64,000 bases of DNA from Rhizobium binae (GCF_017357225.1 NZ_CP071604.1:3103001-3167000), one strand, 5' to 3'; positions 9,257 through 18,439 are shown, counted from the first letter of the stretch. Numbers and translations are program-made. Notes: generated from the sequence alone by a model not told the origin.

Positions 9257-10516
9257 ATGGCACCCGCAACCGGCAACGCCGCGCTTGGAAACTGGACGAG
9301 CCGCGCCTATCATCGCGCCTGGCTGCTTGCCCAGGCAAACGGCCTCTTCGATTTCTTCCAGCACAACTCGGTCAACCCCAAGGGCGGCTTCTACGACCTC
9401 GACGACACCGGCAAGCCGCTCGACGCCGAGGGTCAGGTCCGCAGCATCCATATCGCCGCGCGCGCCGTGCACTGTTTTGCCATCGGCGCCCTGCTCGGCC
9501 GTCCGGGGGCTGCCGACCTCGTCGACCACGGCATGGACTATCTCTGGAACCATCACCGCGACCGCAAGAACGGCGGCTATTTCTGGTCGCTCGACAAGAA
9601 TGGTCCGGTCGACAGCAACAAGCAGGGCTATGGCCACGCCTTCGTGCTGCTCGCCGCCTCGTCGGCCAAGACGATCGGCCATCCGCTCGCCGACGGCATG
9701 CTGGCCGACATCACCGAAATCCTCAACACGAAGTTCTGGGAACCGCGCCACGGCGCGATCGCCGAGGAATTCACTGCCGACTGGCAGCCGCTCGACGGCG
9801 GCACCTATCGCGGCCAGAACTCCAACATGCACTTGACGGAAGCGCTGATGGCCGCCTTCGAAGCGACCGGCGACAAGGAATACCTGACCAAGGCCGAAAG
9901 CATCGCCGATCTCGTCATCCGCCGCGCCGCCGGCTCGGTCGACTGGCGCGTCGCCGAACATTTCGACGCCGAATGGAAGTTCGACAAGCAATACTATCAC
10001 CCGAACGAAATGTTCCGCCCGGCCGGCACGACGCCCGGCCACTGGCTGGAATGGGCCCGCCTCATCCTGCAGCTCTGGGTGCTCGGCGGCAAACGCATCG
10101 AATGGATGCCGGATGCGGCCAAGGCCCTGTTCGAGCAGTCGATGGCGCTCGGCTGGGACAGCGACAAGGGCGGATTCTTCTATACGCTCGACTGGAACGA
10201 CAAGCCCGCCAAGCGCAACAAGCTCTGGTGGCCGGCCTGCGAGGGCGCTGCCGCCGCGCATTTCCTCAACGAGCATCTGCCGAGCGACTACCACGAGGAA
10301 TGCTACCGCAAGATCTGGAGCGTCATCGAGCGCGCCTTCATCGACCACAAGAACGGCGGCTGGCACGAGGAACTGACCGAAGATCTCGTTCCCTCGCATT
10401 CGCTCTTCCCCGGCAAGGGCGATATCTATCACGCCCTGCAGGCCTGCCTCATTCCGCTCTTCCCTGCAACCGGCAGCCTGACAAAGGGCATCGCAGAGGC
10501 CGGCGGCAGGCTCTGA
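9257..10516 (+). CDS. AGE-family sugar isomerase/epimerase (mannose isomerase-like)
   Basis: This 419-residue protein of the N-acylglucosamine 2-epimerase family folds as an alpha/alpha barrel. Visible family features are the HxxAR stretch RSIHIAARAVHCFAIG near residue 65, EEFTADWQPLDGGTYRGQNSNMHLTEALM near 175-205, and the histidine segment TPGHWLEWARLILQL near 260, which belong to the catalytic His network. AGE members include mannose isomerase, sulfoquinovose isomerase and GlcNAc epimerase; length and motifs favour a hexose isomerase. The ATG at 9257 follows CGGAGGAG, so the in-frame ATG at 9233 is unlikely. Convergent with the next gene across a hairpin. Confidence 0.85.
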   Translation: MAPATGNAALGNWTSRAYHRAWLLAQANGLFDFFQHNSVNPKGGFYDLDDTGKPLDAEGQVRSIHIAARAVHCFAIGALLGRPGAADLVDHGMDYLWNHHRDRKNGGYFWSLDKNGPVDSNKQGYGHAFVLLAASSAKTIGHPLADGMLADITEILNTKFWEPRHGAIAEEFTADWQPLDGGTYRGQNSNMHLTEALMAAFEATGDKEYLTKAESIADLVIRRAAGSVDWRVAEHFDAEWKFDKQYYHPNEMFRPAGTTPGHWLEWARLILQLWVLGGKRIEWMPDAAKALFEQSMALGWDSDKGGFFYTLDWNDKPAKRNKLWWPACEGAAAAHFLNEHLPSDYHEECYRKIWSVIERAFIDHKNGGWHEELTEDLVPSHSLFPGKGDIYHALQACLIPLFPATGSLTKGIAEAGGRL

Positions 10517-10526
10517 GGTTCAGTAA

Positions 10527-10552
10527 CCCGGCGCCGGCAATCGGCCGCCGGG
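10527..10552. terminator. Hairpin between convergent genes
   Basis: CCCGGCG at 10527-10533 pairs with CGCCGGG at 10546-10552, between the stops of the AGE gene and the UPF0303 gene. There is no clear T tract on either side, so it may end transcription from both directions only weakly. Confidence 0.45.
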
Positions 10553-10588
10553 GTGCACTGGAACCGTTCGGCAGGGCCCGGAAGGCGG

Positions 10589-11083
10589 TCAGAGCGGCGC
10601 AAGCCTCAGCGTATCCAGATCCTTCGCCAACATTAAAGCCAAGGCTTCGACGACAAGATTGTGGTCGTCGCGCTGCGGCAGCCCGGAGACGGTGACGGCG
10701 CCGATGCAGCCGGTGCCCTTGACGTTGATCGGGAAACTGCCGCCATGCGGCGCGTAATCGTCGCCGGAAAGCCCGTTGTCCTCGACGGTCTTGCCGTCTT
10801 TCCTCAGCTTCAGACCGGAGGCATAGCTGCTGCGGAAATAGCGCAGCACCATGTTGCGCTTGCGGCGAACCCAGTTGACGTTGTCGGGGGTCACGCCGGG
10901 CAGCGCCGCATAGAAGACCGGCATCGAATGCAGGGTGACGTCGATCGCAATGCCGAGGCCGCGCTCGGTGGCGAGTTCCTGCAGGAGTTTGCCGAGCTGC
11001 CATGCCGTCGTCAGGTCGAAGGCGTCGAAGCTCAGCGCTTTTTCCTGCTCCGCGATCCGGTTGAGATCGTCGTCGAGTGTCAT
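10589..11083 (-). CDS. UPF0303 / heme-degrading-like (GlcG/HbpS fold) family protein
   Basis: This 164-residue cytoplasmic protein has no signal peptide. Residues about 55-160, including PDNVNWVRRKRNMVLRYFRSSY and the glycine-rich FPINVKGTGCIGAVTVSGLPQRDDHNLVVEAL, match the UPF0303 family, related to the GlcG/HbpS fold. The ATG at 11083 has AGAGGAG upstream; a longer frame to 11152 lacks such a site. It is the last gene of the operon starting at 17011, 88 bases after the flavin reductase. Biochemical role unknown; being encoded with a flavin reductase suggests a redox or cofactor task, which is inference. Confidence 0.8.
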   Translation of the reverse strand: MTLDDDLNRIAEQEKALSFDAFDLTTAWQLGKLLQELATERGLGIAIDVTLHSMPVFYAALPGVTPDNVNWVRRKRNMVLRYFRSSYASGLKLRKDGKTVEDNGLSGDDYAPHGGSFPINVKGTGCIGAVTVSGLPQRDDHNLVVEALALMLAKDLDTLRLAPL

Positions 11084-11171
11084 GATAAGGCGCTCCTCTG
11101 CCGCAATGATCCGTTGCAGACCATTCTCGCCAGAGCCGGAAAAGTAAAGCAAAACTTGGATCTGCCACGGC

Positions 11172-11783
11172 TCAGAGTTTCGGCGTCAGCATCTCGAAAC
11201 GGTCGCGTATTGTGGCGCAGGTATCGCCGCCGAGCCGCGCGATGGCATCGATCGCGGCCGGATCGACATGCAGCCGTTCCGGATCGACGACGCCGTCGCG
11301 GTAATGCGCAAAGACGATCTCGCCCATGATGATCTGCCGCGAGCGGCCGAGCTCCAGCGTCACATGCCGCCGGCATTCGAAGGCGGCCGGTGCCTCGGCG
11401 ATATAGGGCGAAGCCACCTTCTCGCCCGGCATCGCCGTCAAGCCGGCCTCTTTCAGTTCATCGACGCCGCGCGGGTAGCGGGCGCCGCAGACATGCATGG
11501 CTTCGGCGATCGCGAAGGAGACGATGTTGACCGTGAAAACCTCGGTCATGCGGACATTGTGGCCGGTGTCCTTGAAAGACATGTCGGCATGATTCTCGAC
11601 CCCGATCGCCAGAATCGGCGGATCGGCCGACAGGCAGTTGAAGAAGCTGAAGGGGGCAGCGTTGATCCGGCCGTGTTCATCGACCGTCGTCACCAGCGCG
11701 ATCGGCCTCGGTATGATCGTGCCGATCATCAACTTGTAACGCTGGCGCTCGGAAAGCTCTTTGAAGTCGAAGGAAACGACCAT
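11172..11783 (-). CDS. Flavin reductase-like FMN-binding protein
   Basis: This 203-residue protein has the flavin-reductase/flavoredoxin split-barrel. The N-terminal IIPRPIALVTTVDEHGRINAAPFSFFN motif at about residues 23-50 is the FMN-binding signature, followed by DPPILAIGVE. It lies 3 bases after the racemase gene, so it is co-translated with it. Members either reduce flavin for a partner monooxygenase or act as FMN electron carriers. No partner oxygenase is in the operon, so the substrate step is unknown. Confidence 0.9.
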   Translation of the reverse strand: MVVSFDFKELSERQRYKLMIGTIIPRPIALVTTVDEHGRINAAPFSFFNCLSADPPILAIGVENHADMSFKDTGHNVRMTEVFTVNIVSFAIAEAMHVCGARYPRGVDELKEAGLTAMPGEKVASPYIAEAPAAFECRRHVTLELGRSRQIIMGEIVFAHYRDGVVDPERLHVDPAAIDAIARLGGDTCATIRDRFEMLTPKL

Positions 11784-11786
11784 GGC

Positions 11787-12530
11787 TCAGCCGAGCCTCC
11801 CGGCCGGCGAGAAGCCGCTCATCGCGCCGGTGAAGGGTTTCGGCAGTGGCGAGGCGTAGGAGCCGCGCTTGCTGGTCGAAAGCCCGAGCGAAATCAGCGC
11901 CTCGGCCTGTTTGACCGCGGCCGAGACACCGTCGATAACCGGCACACCGTAGATCGCCTGCAGTTGGCGCGCCAGATCGGTCATGCCGGCGCAGCCGAGC
12001 ACGATCGCCTCGGCGCCGTCTTCGCCAAGCGCCCGCTCGATCTCGGCCCTGAGCTTGCCGATCGCGCCCGATGCCGCATCTTCGAGCTCCAGCACCGGAA
12101 TGTCGGAGGCGCGCACCTTGGCGCGCTCACCCATGCCGTAGCGGCGCAGCAGATTGTCGATCAGCACCCGCGACCGTTCGAGCGTCGTCACCACGGTGAA
12201 CCGCTGCGCCAGGAAGCCCGCCGTCGCGACCGCGGATTCGCAGAGCCCGAGGATCGGCACATCGGCAAAGCTTCGCGCCGCTTCGAGCCCTGTATCATCG
12301 AAGCAGGCGATAACAGCCGCGTCATATCCCGTCGCTTGCCGCTCCTTCAGTTCGGCAAGCAGGCCGGGAAGCGCCAGCGCGCCGTCATAATGGCCCTCGA
12401 TCGAAACCGGCCCCATGCGCGAGGTGGCGGCGATGATCTCGGTGCCGGATGCGGCCACCGCGCGCGCCGCGATCGCCGCCTTCTCGGTCATGGAGGCGGT
12501 GGTATTGGGATTGACGATGAGAATGCGCAT
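11787..12530 (-). CDS. Aspartate/glutamate/hydantoin racemase family protein
   Basis: This 247-residue cytoplasmic enzyme has the Asp/Glu racemase fold. The start RILIVNPNTTASM and the two catalytic cysteines in AVIACFDDTG (about 76) and IVLGCAGM (about 182) are the hydantoin racemase pattern. Both cysteines are present, so a two-base racemase mechanism is possible. The start codon lies one base after the stop of the permease gene upstream (TGACATG). With the transporter it suggests import and racemization of a hydantoin or related N-heterocycle. No hydantoinase or carbamoylase is in the window. Confidence 0.85.
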   Translation of the reverse strand: MRILIVNPNTTASMTEKAAIAARAVAASGTEIIAATSRMGPVSIEGHYDGALALPGLLAELKERQATGYDAAVIACFDDTGLEAARSFADVPILGLCESAVATAGFLAQRFTVVTTLERSRVLIDNLLRRYGMGERAKVRASDIPVLELEDAASGAIGKLRAEIERALGEDGAEAIVLGCAGMTDLARQLQAIYGVPVIDGVSAAVKQAEALISLGLSTSKRGSYASPLPKPFTGAMSGFSPAGRLG

Positions 12531-12531
12531 G

Positions 12532-13353
12532 TCAGTGGATCTTTGCCTGTCGCCGGCTGAGCATGGTCATGATGCCGAGCGCAATGAGAATGATGGTGAA
12601 GGAAAACAGCGTTGTCACCGTGCCGAGCGCATAGAGCACCGGCGTCGTGACATTGGTCGTCATGCCGTAGATCTCAAGCGGCAGCGTATTGTAAGTGCCC
12701 GACGTCATCAGCGTGCGGGCGAATTCGTCATAGGACAGCGTGAAGCCGAACAGGCCGACGCCGATTAGGCTCGGCGCGATCATCGGCAGCACGACATGGC
12801 GGAAGGTCTGCCAGGAGCTGGCACCGAGGTCGCGCGCCGCCTCCTCATAGGCCGGCGAGAAGCGGTTGAAGACCGCCAACATGATCAGCACGCCGAAAGG
12901 CAGCGTCCAGGTGAGATGCGCCCCGAAGGCGGAGGAATACCAGGCGGGCTTCAGCCCACCTTCCTGGAAGACCACGCCGATGCCGAGCGATACGATGATC
13001 GACGGCACCACGAGGCTTGCGACCGTAGCGTAAAACAGCACGGTCGAACCGCGGAAACGGCGGCGGAAGGCAAGGCCGGCAAGCAGCGACACGACCACCG
13101 TCACGACCATGACCATCAGCCCGAGCGAGAAGGAGCGCCGGAAGGAGGCGCCGAAATCGCCGACCGCCTGCTTTTCGAACAGATTGAAGAACCAATGAGT
13201 GGAAACGCCGTTCATCGGGAAGGTCAGGCCGCCGTCCGGCCCCTGGAACGACAGGATGAGGATCGCCGAGAGCGGGCCGTAGAGGAACAGCACGAAGACG
13301 ACGAAGAAGATCGCCAGCAGATAGAATTCGAGGCCGCGTTTTTCGTGGTTCAT
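12532..13353 (-). CDS. ABC transporter permease, PotC-like (spermidine/putrescine type)
   Basis: This 273-residue inner-membrane protein has about six helices. The EAA loop is at about residue 175 (EEAARDLGASSWQTFRHVVLPMIAPS). The ATG at 13353 comes one base after the partner's stop and has AAGGAG upstream; a longer frame to 13383 would overlap the partner. It is the second permease of the 17011-10589 operon. The polyamine-type family also imports amino acids and other small cations, so the family does not fix the substrate. Confidence 0.9.
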   Translation of the reverse strand: MNHEKRGLEFYLLAIFFVVFVLFLYGPLSAILILSFQGPDGGLTFPMNGVSTHWFFNLFEKQAVGDFGASFRRSFSLGLMVMVVTVVVSLLAGLAFRRRFRGSTVLFYATVASLVVPSIIVSLGIGVVFQEGGLKPAWYSSAFGAHLTWTLPFGVLIMLAVFNRFSPAYEEAARDLGASSWQTFRHVVLPMIAPSLIGVGLFGFTLSYDEFARTLMTSGTYNTLPLEIYGMTTNVTTPVLYALGTVTTLFSFTIILIALGIMTMLSRRQAKIH

Positions 13354-13354
13354 C

Positions 13355-14266
13355 TCAAAGCTCCTTGCGGATGTCGACGACACGAAGGATCGCCGCGACC
13401 ATCAGCAGCACGACGGCAAGGAGCACCACGGCATTGGCGGCCGCCGCCGGATATTGCAGCAGCGACATCTGGTTTTTCATCATCAGCGCCACCGAGGCGC
13501 TCTGGCCGCCGGACATCACCTGCACCGTCGAAAAATCGGCCATGACGAGGGTGACGACGAAGATCGTGCCGATCGCCATGCCGGGCTTGGCGAGCGGAAT
13601 GACGACGTTCCACAGCACCTGCCAGCCGGAGGCGCCGGCATCGCGGGCCGCCTCGAACAGCGACCGGTCGATACGCATCAGCGTGTTGAAGATCGGCGTC
13701 ACCATGAACAGCGTGTAGAGGTGCACCATGGCGAGCACGACGGCGAAATCGGAATAGAGCAGCCATTCGACCGGTTGCGGAATGATGCCCATCTCGATCA
13801 GCGTCGAATTGACCAGCCCGTTGCGCCCGAGCACCGGGATCCATGAAATCATGCGGATGATGTTCGAGGTCATGAACGGCACGGTGCAGACGAGGAAGAG
13901 GATCATCTGCGTCGAGGTCTTGCGGATGTGGAAGGCCAGGAAATAAGCGACCCAGAAACCGATGACGAGCGTCAGCGCCCAGACGATGGCAGTGAATTTC
14001 AGCGTGTTGAGATAGGTCTTCCAGGTTACCCATGAACCGAGCGTATCGGTATAGTTCATGGTGAGGAAGTCGGGATAGAGGCCGGCGAAATCATAATCCC
14101 AGAAGCTGACGACTGCGATCATGGCGATCGGCAGCAGGAAGAAGAAGCCGAGAATGGCGATCAGCGGCGTCGCCTGGAGATAGGAGATGGCTGAGGGGGA
14201 GATACGGAAAGAACGCCTGCCGCGGGCGCCGCTGCCCTCTTCCGTTTCTGCTGCGATGGTCGCCAT
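13355..14266 (-). CDS. ABC transporter permease, PotB-like
   Basis: This 303-residue permease has a cytoplasmic N-terminus of about 30 residues and about six membrane helices. Its EAA loop is at about 215 (EAARDAGASGWQVLWNVVIPLAKPG). It lies downstream of the binding-protein gene, across a 303-base gap filled by a palindromic repeat. It is coupled to the second permease through TGAGATG. Confidence 0.9.
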   Translation of the reverse strand: MATIAAETEEGSGARGRRSFRISPSAISYLQATPLIAILGFFFLLPIAMIAVVSFWDYDFAGLYPDFLTMNYTDTLGSWVTWKTYLNTLKFTAIVWALTLVIGFWVAYFLAFHIRKTSTQMILFLVCTVPFMTSNIIRMISWIPVLGRNGLVNSTLIEMGIIPQPVEWLLYSDFAVVLAMVHLYTLFMVTPIFNTLMRIDRSLFEAARDAGASGWQVLWNVVIPLAKPGMAIGTIFVVTLVMADFSTVQVMSGGQSASVALMMKNQMSLLQYPAAAANAVVLLAVVLLMVAAILRVVDIRKEL

Positions 14267-14308
14267 GTCAGGTTCTCCGATCTGATTACGTCAGGTTGAA
14301 GGAAGGCG

Positions 14309-14560
14309 CGTGCAGCCCCTCATCCGCCTGCCGGCACCTTCTCCCCGCTGGGAAGAAGAGAATCGTGGTAGCGTCCCCGCCGCCACAACGTCGCTGTCGT
14401 CACGCGGTCCAGCCGCAATCCCCCGCTTCTTCCCGGCTGGGGTGCGAAGGACGGGCGAGACCAGTGGCTCGCCCTGGTCGATGCCCGAAGGGCAGATGAG
14501 GGGACGGGAGCGACGCGACGTCTTGAGCGATAGCGAAAGACAGCGGCTCTCCGCCCTCCC
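14309..14560. repeat. RIME-like palindromic repeat, copy 2
   Basis: The 303-base gap between the binding-protein and permease genes carries CCCCTCATCCGCCTGCCGG-CACCTTCTCCCCGCTGGGA on one side and CCCGAAGGGCAGATGAGGGG on the other, so the outer ends are inverted. The words are shared with 1228-1386 and 39525-39735. No gene is supported in the gap. Edges are approximate. Confidence 0.7.
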
Positions 14561-14569
14561 GACCGACCT

Positions 14570-15868
14570 TTACGCCGCGATGAACTCGTTCCAACGGCGG
14601 ACCATGTAGCGGTCTTCGTCCATGACCGAGTTCCAGCAGGCAACGGCGCCCATGCGGGCTTCGAAGGCGCCGCCGTCGCGCACGGCTCCGGCCTTTTCCA
14701 TGACCTTACCCTCCGGAGACAGGATGTCGCCCTGCGCCGGCTTGCCCTCGATCCAGTAGCCCCATTCATCGGCCGTCATGAAGTTCTTGGCGGTTTCCAT
14801 GCAGGCGGAGTAGTAGCCCTGGCGGTTGAGATAGCCGCCGACCCAGCCGGACGTGTACCAGTTGATGTATTCATAGGCAGCGTCGAGTTCGGCGCCCTTC
14901 AGATGCGAGGCGAGGCCGAGGCCGCCGCCCCAGGCGCGGTAGCCTTCCTTGAGCGGCTGATACTTGCAGGCGATGCCCTTGGAGCGGACAGCGGCCACAG
15001 CCGGCGACCACATGGACTGGATGACGACTTCGCCCGAGGCCATCAGGTTGACCGACTCGTCGAAGCTCTTCCAGAAGGCGCGGAACTGGCCGTCGCCCTT
15101 GGCCTTGATCAGGAACTCGATCGTCTTGTCGATCTCTTCCTTGGTCATGTTGCCCTTGTCGGCATATTTGATGTTGCCCATGGCTTCCATGATCATCGCC
15201 GCATCCATGATGCCGATCGACGGGATGTTGAGGATCGAGGTCTTGCCCTTGAATTTCGTGTCCATGATATCGGCCCAGCTGGTGATGTCACGGCCGACGA
15301 GATCCGGGCGGATGCCGAGCGTATCGGCGTTGTAGATGGTCGGAACCATCGTCATCCACTGCGTTGGCTCCTTGGCGAACTTCTTGGAATCCTGCCCCTC
15401 GACGAAGCCGACCGTGTGCGGCGCCGTGCCCTGGGCGATGACGCTGTCTGGCTTCATCTTGCCGTTGATGAACAACGGCACGATCTTGTCGTAATATTTC
15501 AGTTTTTTGACGTCCATCGGCTGCAGCACGCCCGTCGGGAACACCTTCTTGGCGATCCAGTATTCGATGTCGGCGATGTCGTAGCTGTCGGGCTGGGTGA
15601 CGGCGCGCTGGGCGGCGGCATCGGAATCGGTCGCCGTCATCTCCAGCGTGATGCCGAGATCGGCTTTGCACTTCTCGGCGATGGCATTGATGTTCGAAAC
15701 GCCGGTGCCGAACTGGCGAAGCGTGATGTTCGTCTTTGCCCAGATGGTGGGAAAGCCGGTGAGCGCGCCGGAGCCGGCGATGGCGCCGACGGCTGCAGCA
15801 CCCGTCTTCAACAGGGTGCGGCGGGAAAGACCATTCGCGGCCTTGGTCGATGTCGTTTCAGTCGTCAT
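14570..15868 (-). CDS. ABC transporter substrate-binding protein with Tat signal, PotD-like
   Basis: This 432-residue periplasmic protein carries a twin-arginine signal: SRRTLLK at residues 15-21, then a hydrophobic AAAVGAIAGSGALTG stretch. The mature part resembles extracellular solute-binding family 1 (PotD-like), with ITLRQFGTGVSNINAIAEKC at its start. Tat export implies folding before export, unusual for this family but common in rhizobia. It is the second gene of the operon, 51 bases after the ATPase. Ligand unknown; hydantoin-like compound by context. Confidence 0.88.
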   Translation of the reverse strand: MTTETTSTKAANGLSRRTLLKTGAAAVGAIAGSGALTGFPTIWAKTNITLRQFGTGVSNINAIAEKCKADLGITLEMTATDSDAAAQRAVTQPDSYDIADIEYWIAKKVFPTGVLQPMDVKKLKYYDKIVPLFINGKMKPDSVIAQGTAPHTVGFVEGQDSKKFAKEPTQWMTMVPTIYNADTLGIRPDLVGRDITSWADIMDTKFKGKTSILNIPSIGIMDAAMIMEAMGNIKYADKGNMTKEEIDKTIEFLIKAKGDGQFRAFWKSFDESVNLMASGEVVIQSMWSPAVAAVRSKGIACKYQPLKEGYRAWGGGLGLASHLKGAELDAAYEYINWYTSGWVGGYLNRQGYYSACMETAKNFMTADEWGYWIEGKPAQGDILSPEGKVMEKAGAVRDGGAFEARMGAVACWNSVMDEDRYMVRRWNEFIAA

Positions 15869-15919
15869 GTCAGTTCCCCTTTTTGTTGACGCGGAAGGTT
15901 GGTTGTCGATGCTGATGGT

Positions 15920-17011
15920 TCATGCGGAAGAGCGGCCGAGAAGCACGGCATCCTCAAGCGCCCAGCTGAGCGAGACGGTCTCGCCGACGGCGACCGGCCG
16001 GGAGAAATAATCGCTGTCGTCGGCAATGACCGTGAAGTCGTCGCTGCCGGCGCCGAGAACGGTGATCTTCACGGAAGAGCCGCGATATTCGACGTTGGAG
16101 ACGATGCCGTTGAAGCCGAGCGTCCATTCGCTCGCCACCTGCAGGCGCACGCGATCGGTGCGAATGCCGATGTCGACGGGTTCGCCGACGTCCCTGCCCG
16201 CCCCGCGCACGGAAAAGCTCTGCCCCTCCGGCACGGTCATGACGAGCACGCCGTTGTCGCTCGATGTCACCCGGCCGCTGAGCACGTTGTGATCGCCCAT
16301 GAAGCGGGCGACGAAGGCAGTCGCCGGCTTCTCGAAGACCTCGCGCGGGGCCGCCGCCTGCTCGATCCGGCCATCATTCATGATGACCATGATGTCGGCG
16401 AGCGCCATCGCCTCTTCCTGGCTGTGGGTGACATGCACGAAGGTGATGCCGAGCGACTTCTGCAGCTTCTTGAGTTCGGCGCGCATGCGGATCTTAAGGA
16501 ACGGATCGAGCGCCGACAGCGGCTCGTCGAGCAACAGCGCTTCCGGATCGGTGATCAGCGCGCGCGCCAGCGCCACGCGCTGCTGCTGGCCTCCGGAAAG
16601 CTGGGCCGGCCGCCTGGAGGCATAGGGCTCCATCTGCATGAGCTTGAGCATCTCAAGCGCCTTGGCCCGCCGCTCGGCCTTGTCGACGCCCTTCATCTTC
16701 AGGCTGAAGGCGACGTTGTCGATGAGGTCGAGATGCGGAAATAGCGCATAGGACTGGAACATCATGGCCGTGCCGCGTTTGGCCGGCGGAAAATCGGTGA
16801 CAACAGTATTGCCGAGCCGGATATCACCCGAGGAAATGCTCTCATGGCCGGCGATCATGCGCAGCGTCGAGGTCTTGCCGCAGCCGGAGGGGCCGAGAAA
16901 GCAGCAATAGGAGCCGGCCGGAATCTTCAGGCTGATGCCATGGACCGCCGTCGTTGCCCCATAGACCTTCGAAACGGATACTATATCGATTTCTGCCGCT
17001 TTCGACATCAT
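15920..17011 (-). CDS. ABC transporter ATP-binding protein, PotA-like
   Basis: This importer ATPase of 363 residues shows Walker [10 protein letters not shown] (about 39), the Q-loop [10 protein letters not shown], signature [15 protein letters not shown] (about 138) and Walker [12 protein letters not shown] (about 161). A TOBE-type regulatory domain follows from about 280. Tandem ATGs at 17011 and 17008 follow GGGGAAGG; the second is equally possible, while the frame open to 17149 adds an unlike N-terminus. It is the first gene of a seven-gene operon running left to 10589 and is divergent from the GntR gene at 17276. Confidence 0.92.
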   Translation of the reverse strand: MMSKAAEIDIVSVSKVYGATTAVHGISLKIPAGSYCCFLGPSGCGKTSTLRMIAGHESISSGDIRLGNTVVTDFPPAKRGTAMMFQSYALFPHLDLIDNVAFSLKMKGVDKAERRAKALEMLKLMQMEPYASRRPAQLSGGQQQRVALARALITDPEALLLDEPLSALDPFLKIRMRAELKKLQKSLGITFVHVTHSQEEAMALADIMVIMNDGRIEQAAAPREVFEKPATAFVARFMGDHNVLSGRVTSSDNGVLVMTVPEGQSFSVRGAGRDVGEPVDIGIRTDRVRLQVASEWTLGFNGIVSNVEYRGSSVKITVLGAGSDDFTVIADDSDYFSRPVAVGETVSLSWALEDAVLLGRSSA

Positions 17012-17179
17012 GCCTTCCCCTGTTCGAAGAAGATGATGCATCTGCCGTGCCAATCGGGTTTCAGCGGGACAAAGCGTTGTAAATAAAAGGCCTTGCCAAG
17101 AATGAGCCCGCAAGGACAAATTATGAGCATCCCATCGTCTGCACATCATTTAGGCTATTGTTCGCAATTTACGCAAAAA

Positions 17180-17192
17180 ATTGTATACGATA
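17180..17192. promoter_or_regulatory. Candidate FCD-GntR operator
   Basis: ATTGTATACGATA lies between the divergent ATPase (17011) and gntR (17276) genes. Its core TTGTATACGA is close to the TTGTATACAA-type sites of FCD regulators, with one half imperfect. Autoregulation plus control of the operon is inference. Confidence 0.45.
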
Positions 17193-17275
17193 TTGCCGCC
17201 ATTTCGGTCACAAATTCTGTTTAACTTTTGCCGCGAAGCCGGATATGGTTTGCCCGTCATCAGGGAACAAATTTC

Positions 17276-17986
17276 ATGAAATCCGCCGCCAAGGCTGCGC
17301 AAGCCGAAGACTCCGCCGAAACCGGCGCGCAGCAGATCCGCGACGCCATTCGCGAGGCGATCGTCGAGCGCAGGCTTTCGCCCGGCACGAAACTCTCCGA
17401 GAGCGATGTCGGCAGCCTGTTCAACGTCAGCCGCACGCTTGCCCGCGCAGCGCTCCAGGCGCTCTCTTATGAAGGTCTCGTCAGCGTCGAGAAGAACCGC
17501 GGCGCCTTCGTCGCCTATCCCTCCCCCGACGAGGCCCGCCAGATCTTCGCCGCCCGCCGCCTGGTCGAGCCGGGCATATTGCGCGAGGCGGCGGCGCGGA
17601 TCACCCCCGGCGACATCGCCCAACTGAGACAGCTGCTGCTCGAGGAAGGCCGGCTGATGAGCGAGCGCGGCCAGACGGCGCGGCGCGCCGAGATCAAGGC
17701 GTCAGGCGATTTCCATCTGATGCTGGCGGAAATCTCCGGCAATGCAATCATGCAGCGTTTCATGGAAGAGCTCGTCGCCCGCTCGTCGCTGGTGATCGCC
17801 CTCTACGGCCAGTCGACGGCCTCAAGCTGCGGCCACTCCGAACACGGCGACATCATCGCGGCGATCGAAAACGACGAACTCGACCGCGCCTGCCAGCTGA
17901 TGCTGCATCACATCACCCATATCGAGGCCGATCTCGATCTGCGCGAACGCAAAAGCCTCGGCCTCAAGGAAGCCTTCGAACTCTGA
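17276..17986 (+). CDS. GntR-family transcriptional regulator, FCD (FadR C-terminal) subfamily
   Basis: This 236-residue protein has a winged helix at about residues 15-80 (QIRDAIREAIVERRLSPGTKLSE, then LFNVSRTLARAALQALSYEGLV). An all-helical FCD effector domain follows at about 90-220. Metal-site histidines are plausible in DFHLMLAEISGN and in the LMLHHITHIEADL tail. The ATG at 17276 is preferred over an in-frame ATG at 17228 because family members begin near here. Divergent to the seven-gene transporter-racemase operon, which it most likely controls. Confidence 0.9.
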   Translation: MKSAAKAAQAEDSAETGAQQIRDAIREAIVERRLSPGTKLSESDVGSLFNVSRTLARAALQALSYEGLVSVEKNRGAFVAYPSPDEARQIFAARRLVEPGILREAAARITPGDIAQLRQLLLEEGRLMSERGQTARRAEIKASGDFHLMLAEISGNAIMQRFMEELVARSSLVIALYGQSTASSCGHSEHGDIIAAIENDELDRACQLMLHHITHIEADLDLRERKSLGLKEAFEL

Positions 17987-18025
17987 CGGCAACGCCGGCG
18001 ACTGCCTATGCCACGCTGGGCACAG

Positions 18026-18439
18026 TCACCAGGGCGTCGTCTTCGGCAGGCTGTCCAGGGCCTCGAAAATCTCCTCGGCCGGGCGCGGTTCGCTGGAGCG
18101 CAGCTTCACCGTTCCGTCGCGCCCGATCAGGATCAGCCCGAACTCGCCCGACGGCGGTCCCTGCAGCCGCTCTCTCACATCGTCGGCATCAAGCTCCCAG
18201 GCATCGTCGAACAGCGAAAAGGCGCCGCCGCCGGCAATGATGAATATTTCGACATCTTCCTCGATGAGACGCATATGGGCGTTTCGCAGCCATTCGTCTT
18301 GGATCACCGCGCGATCGTCCTGCGCATCGGCGAAGATGATCAGCACCCGCTTGCTGTCGCGAAATTGTTCGAGCGATTGCGGAAGTTCCGGCTCACGCCG
18401 CGGTGTACCGATGATTTCTTGAACGATGGATTTCAGCAT
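18026..18439 (-). CDS. DUF4174 domain-containing protein
   Basis: This is a 137-residue protein. The core SKRVLIIFADAQDD (about 28-42) followed by RLIEEDVEIFIIAGG and GLILIGRDGTVKLRSSEPRPAEEIFEALDSLP matches DUF4174, a thioredoxin-like fold family without the CxxC pair. Role unknown. No signal peptide is seen at the chosen start. It converges on the GntR gene with only 39 bases between stops. Confidence 0.8.
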   Translation of the reverse strand: MLKSIVQEIIGTPRREPELPQSLEQFRDSKRVLIIFADAQDDRAVIQDEWLRNAHMRLIEEDVEIFIIAGGGAFSLFDDAWELDADDVRERLQGPPSGEFGLILIGRDGTVKLRSSEPRPAEEIFEALDSLPKTTPW

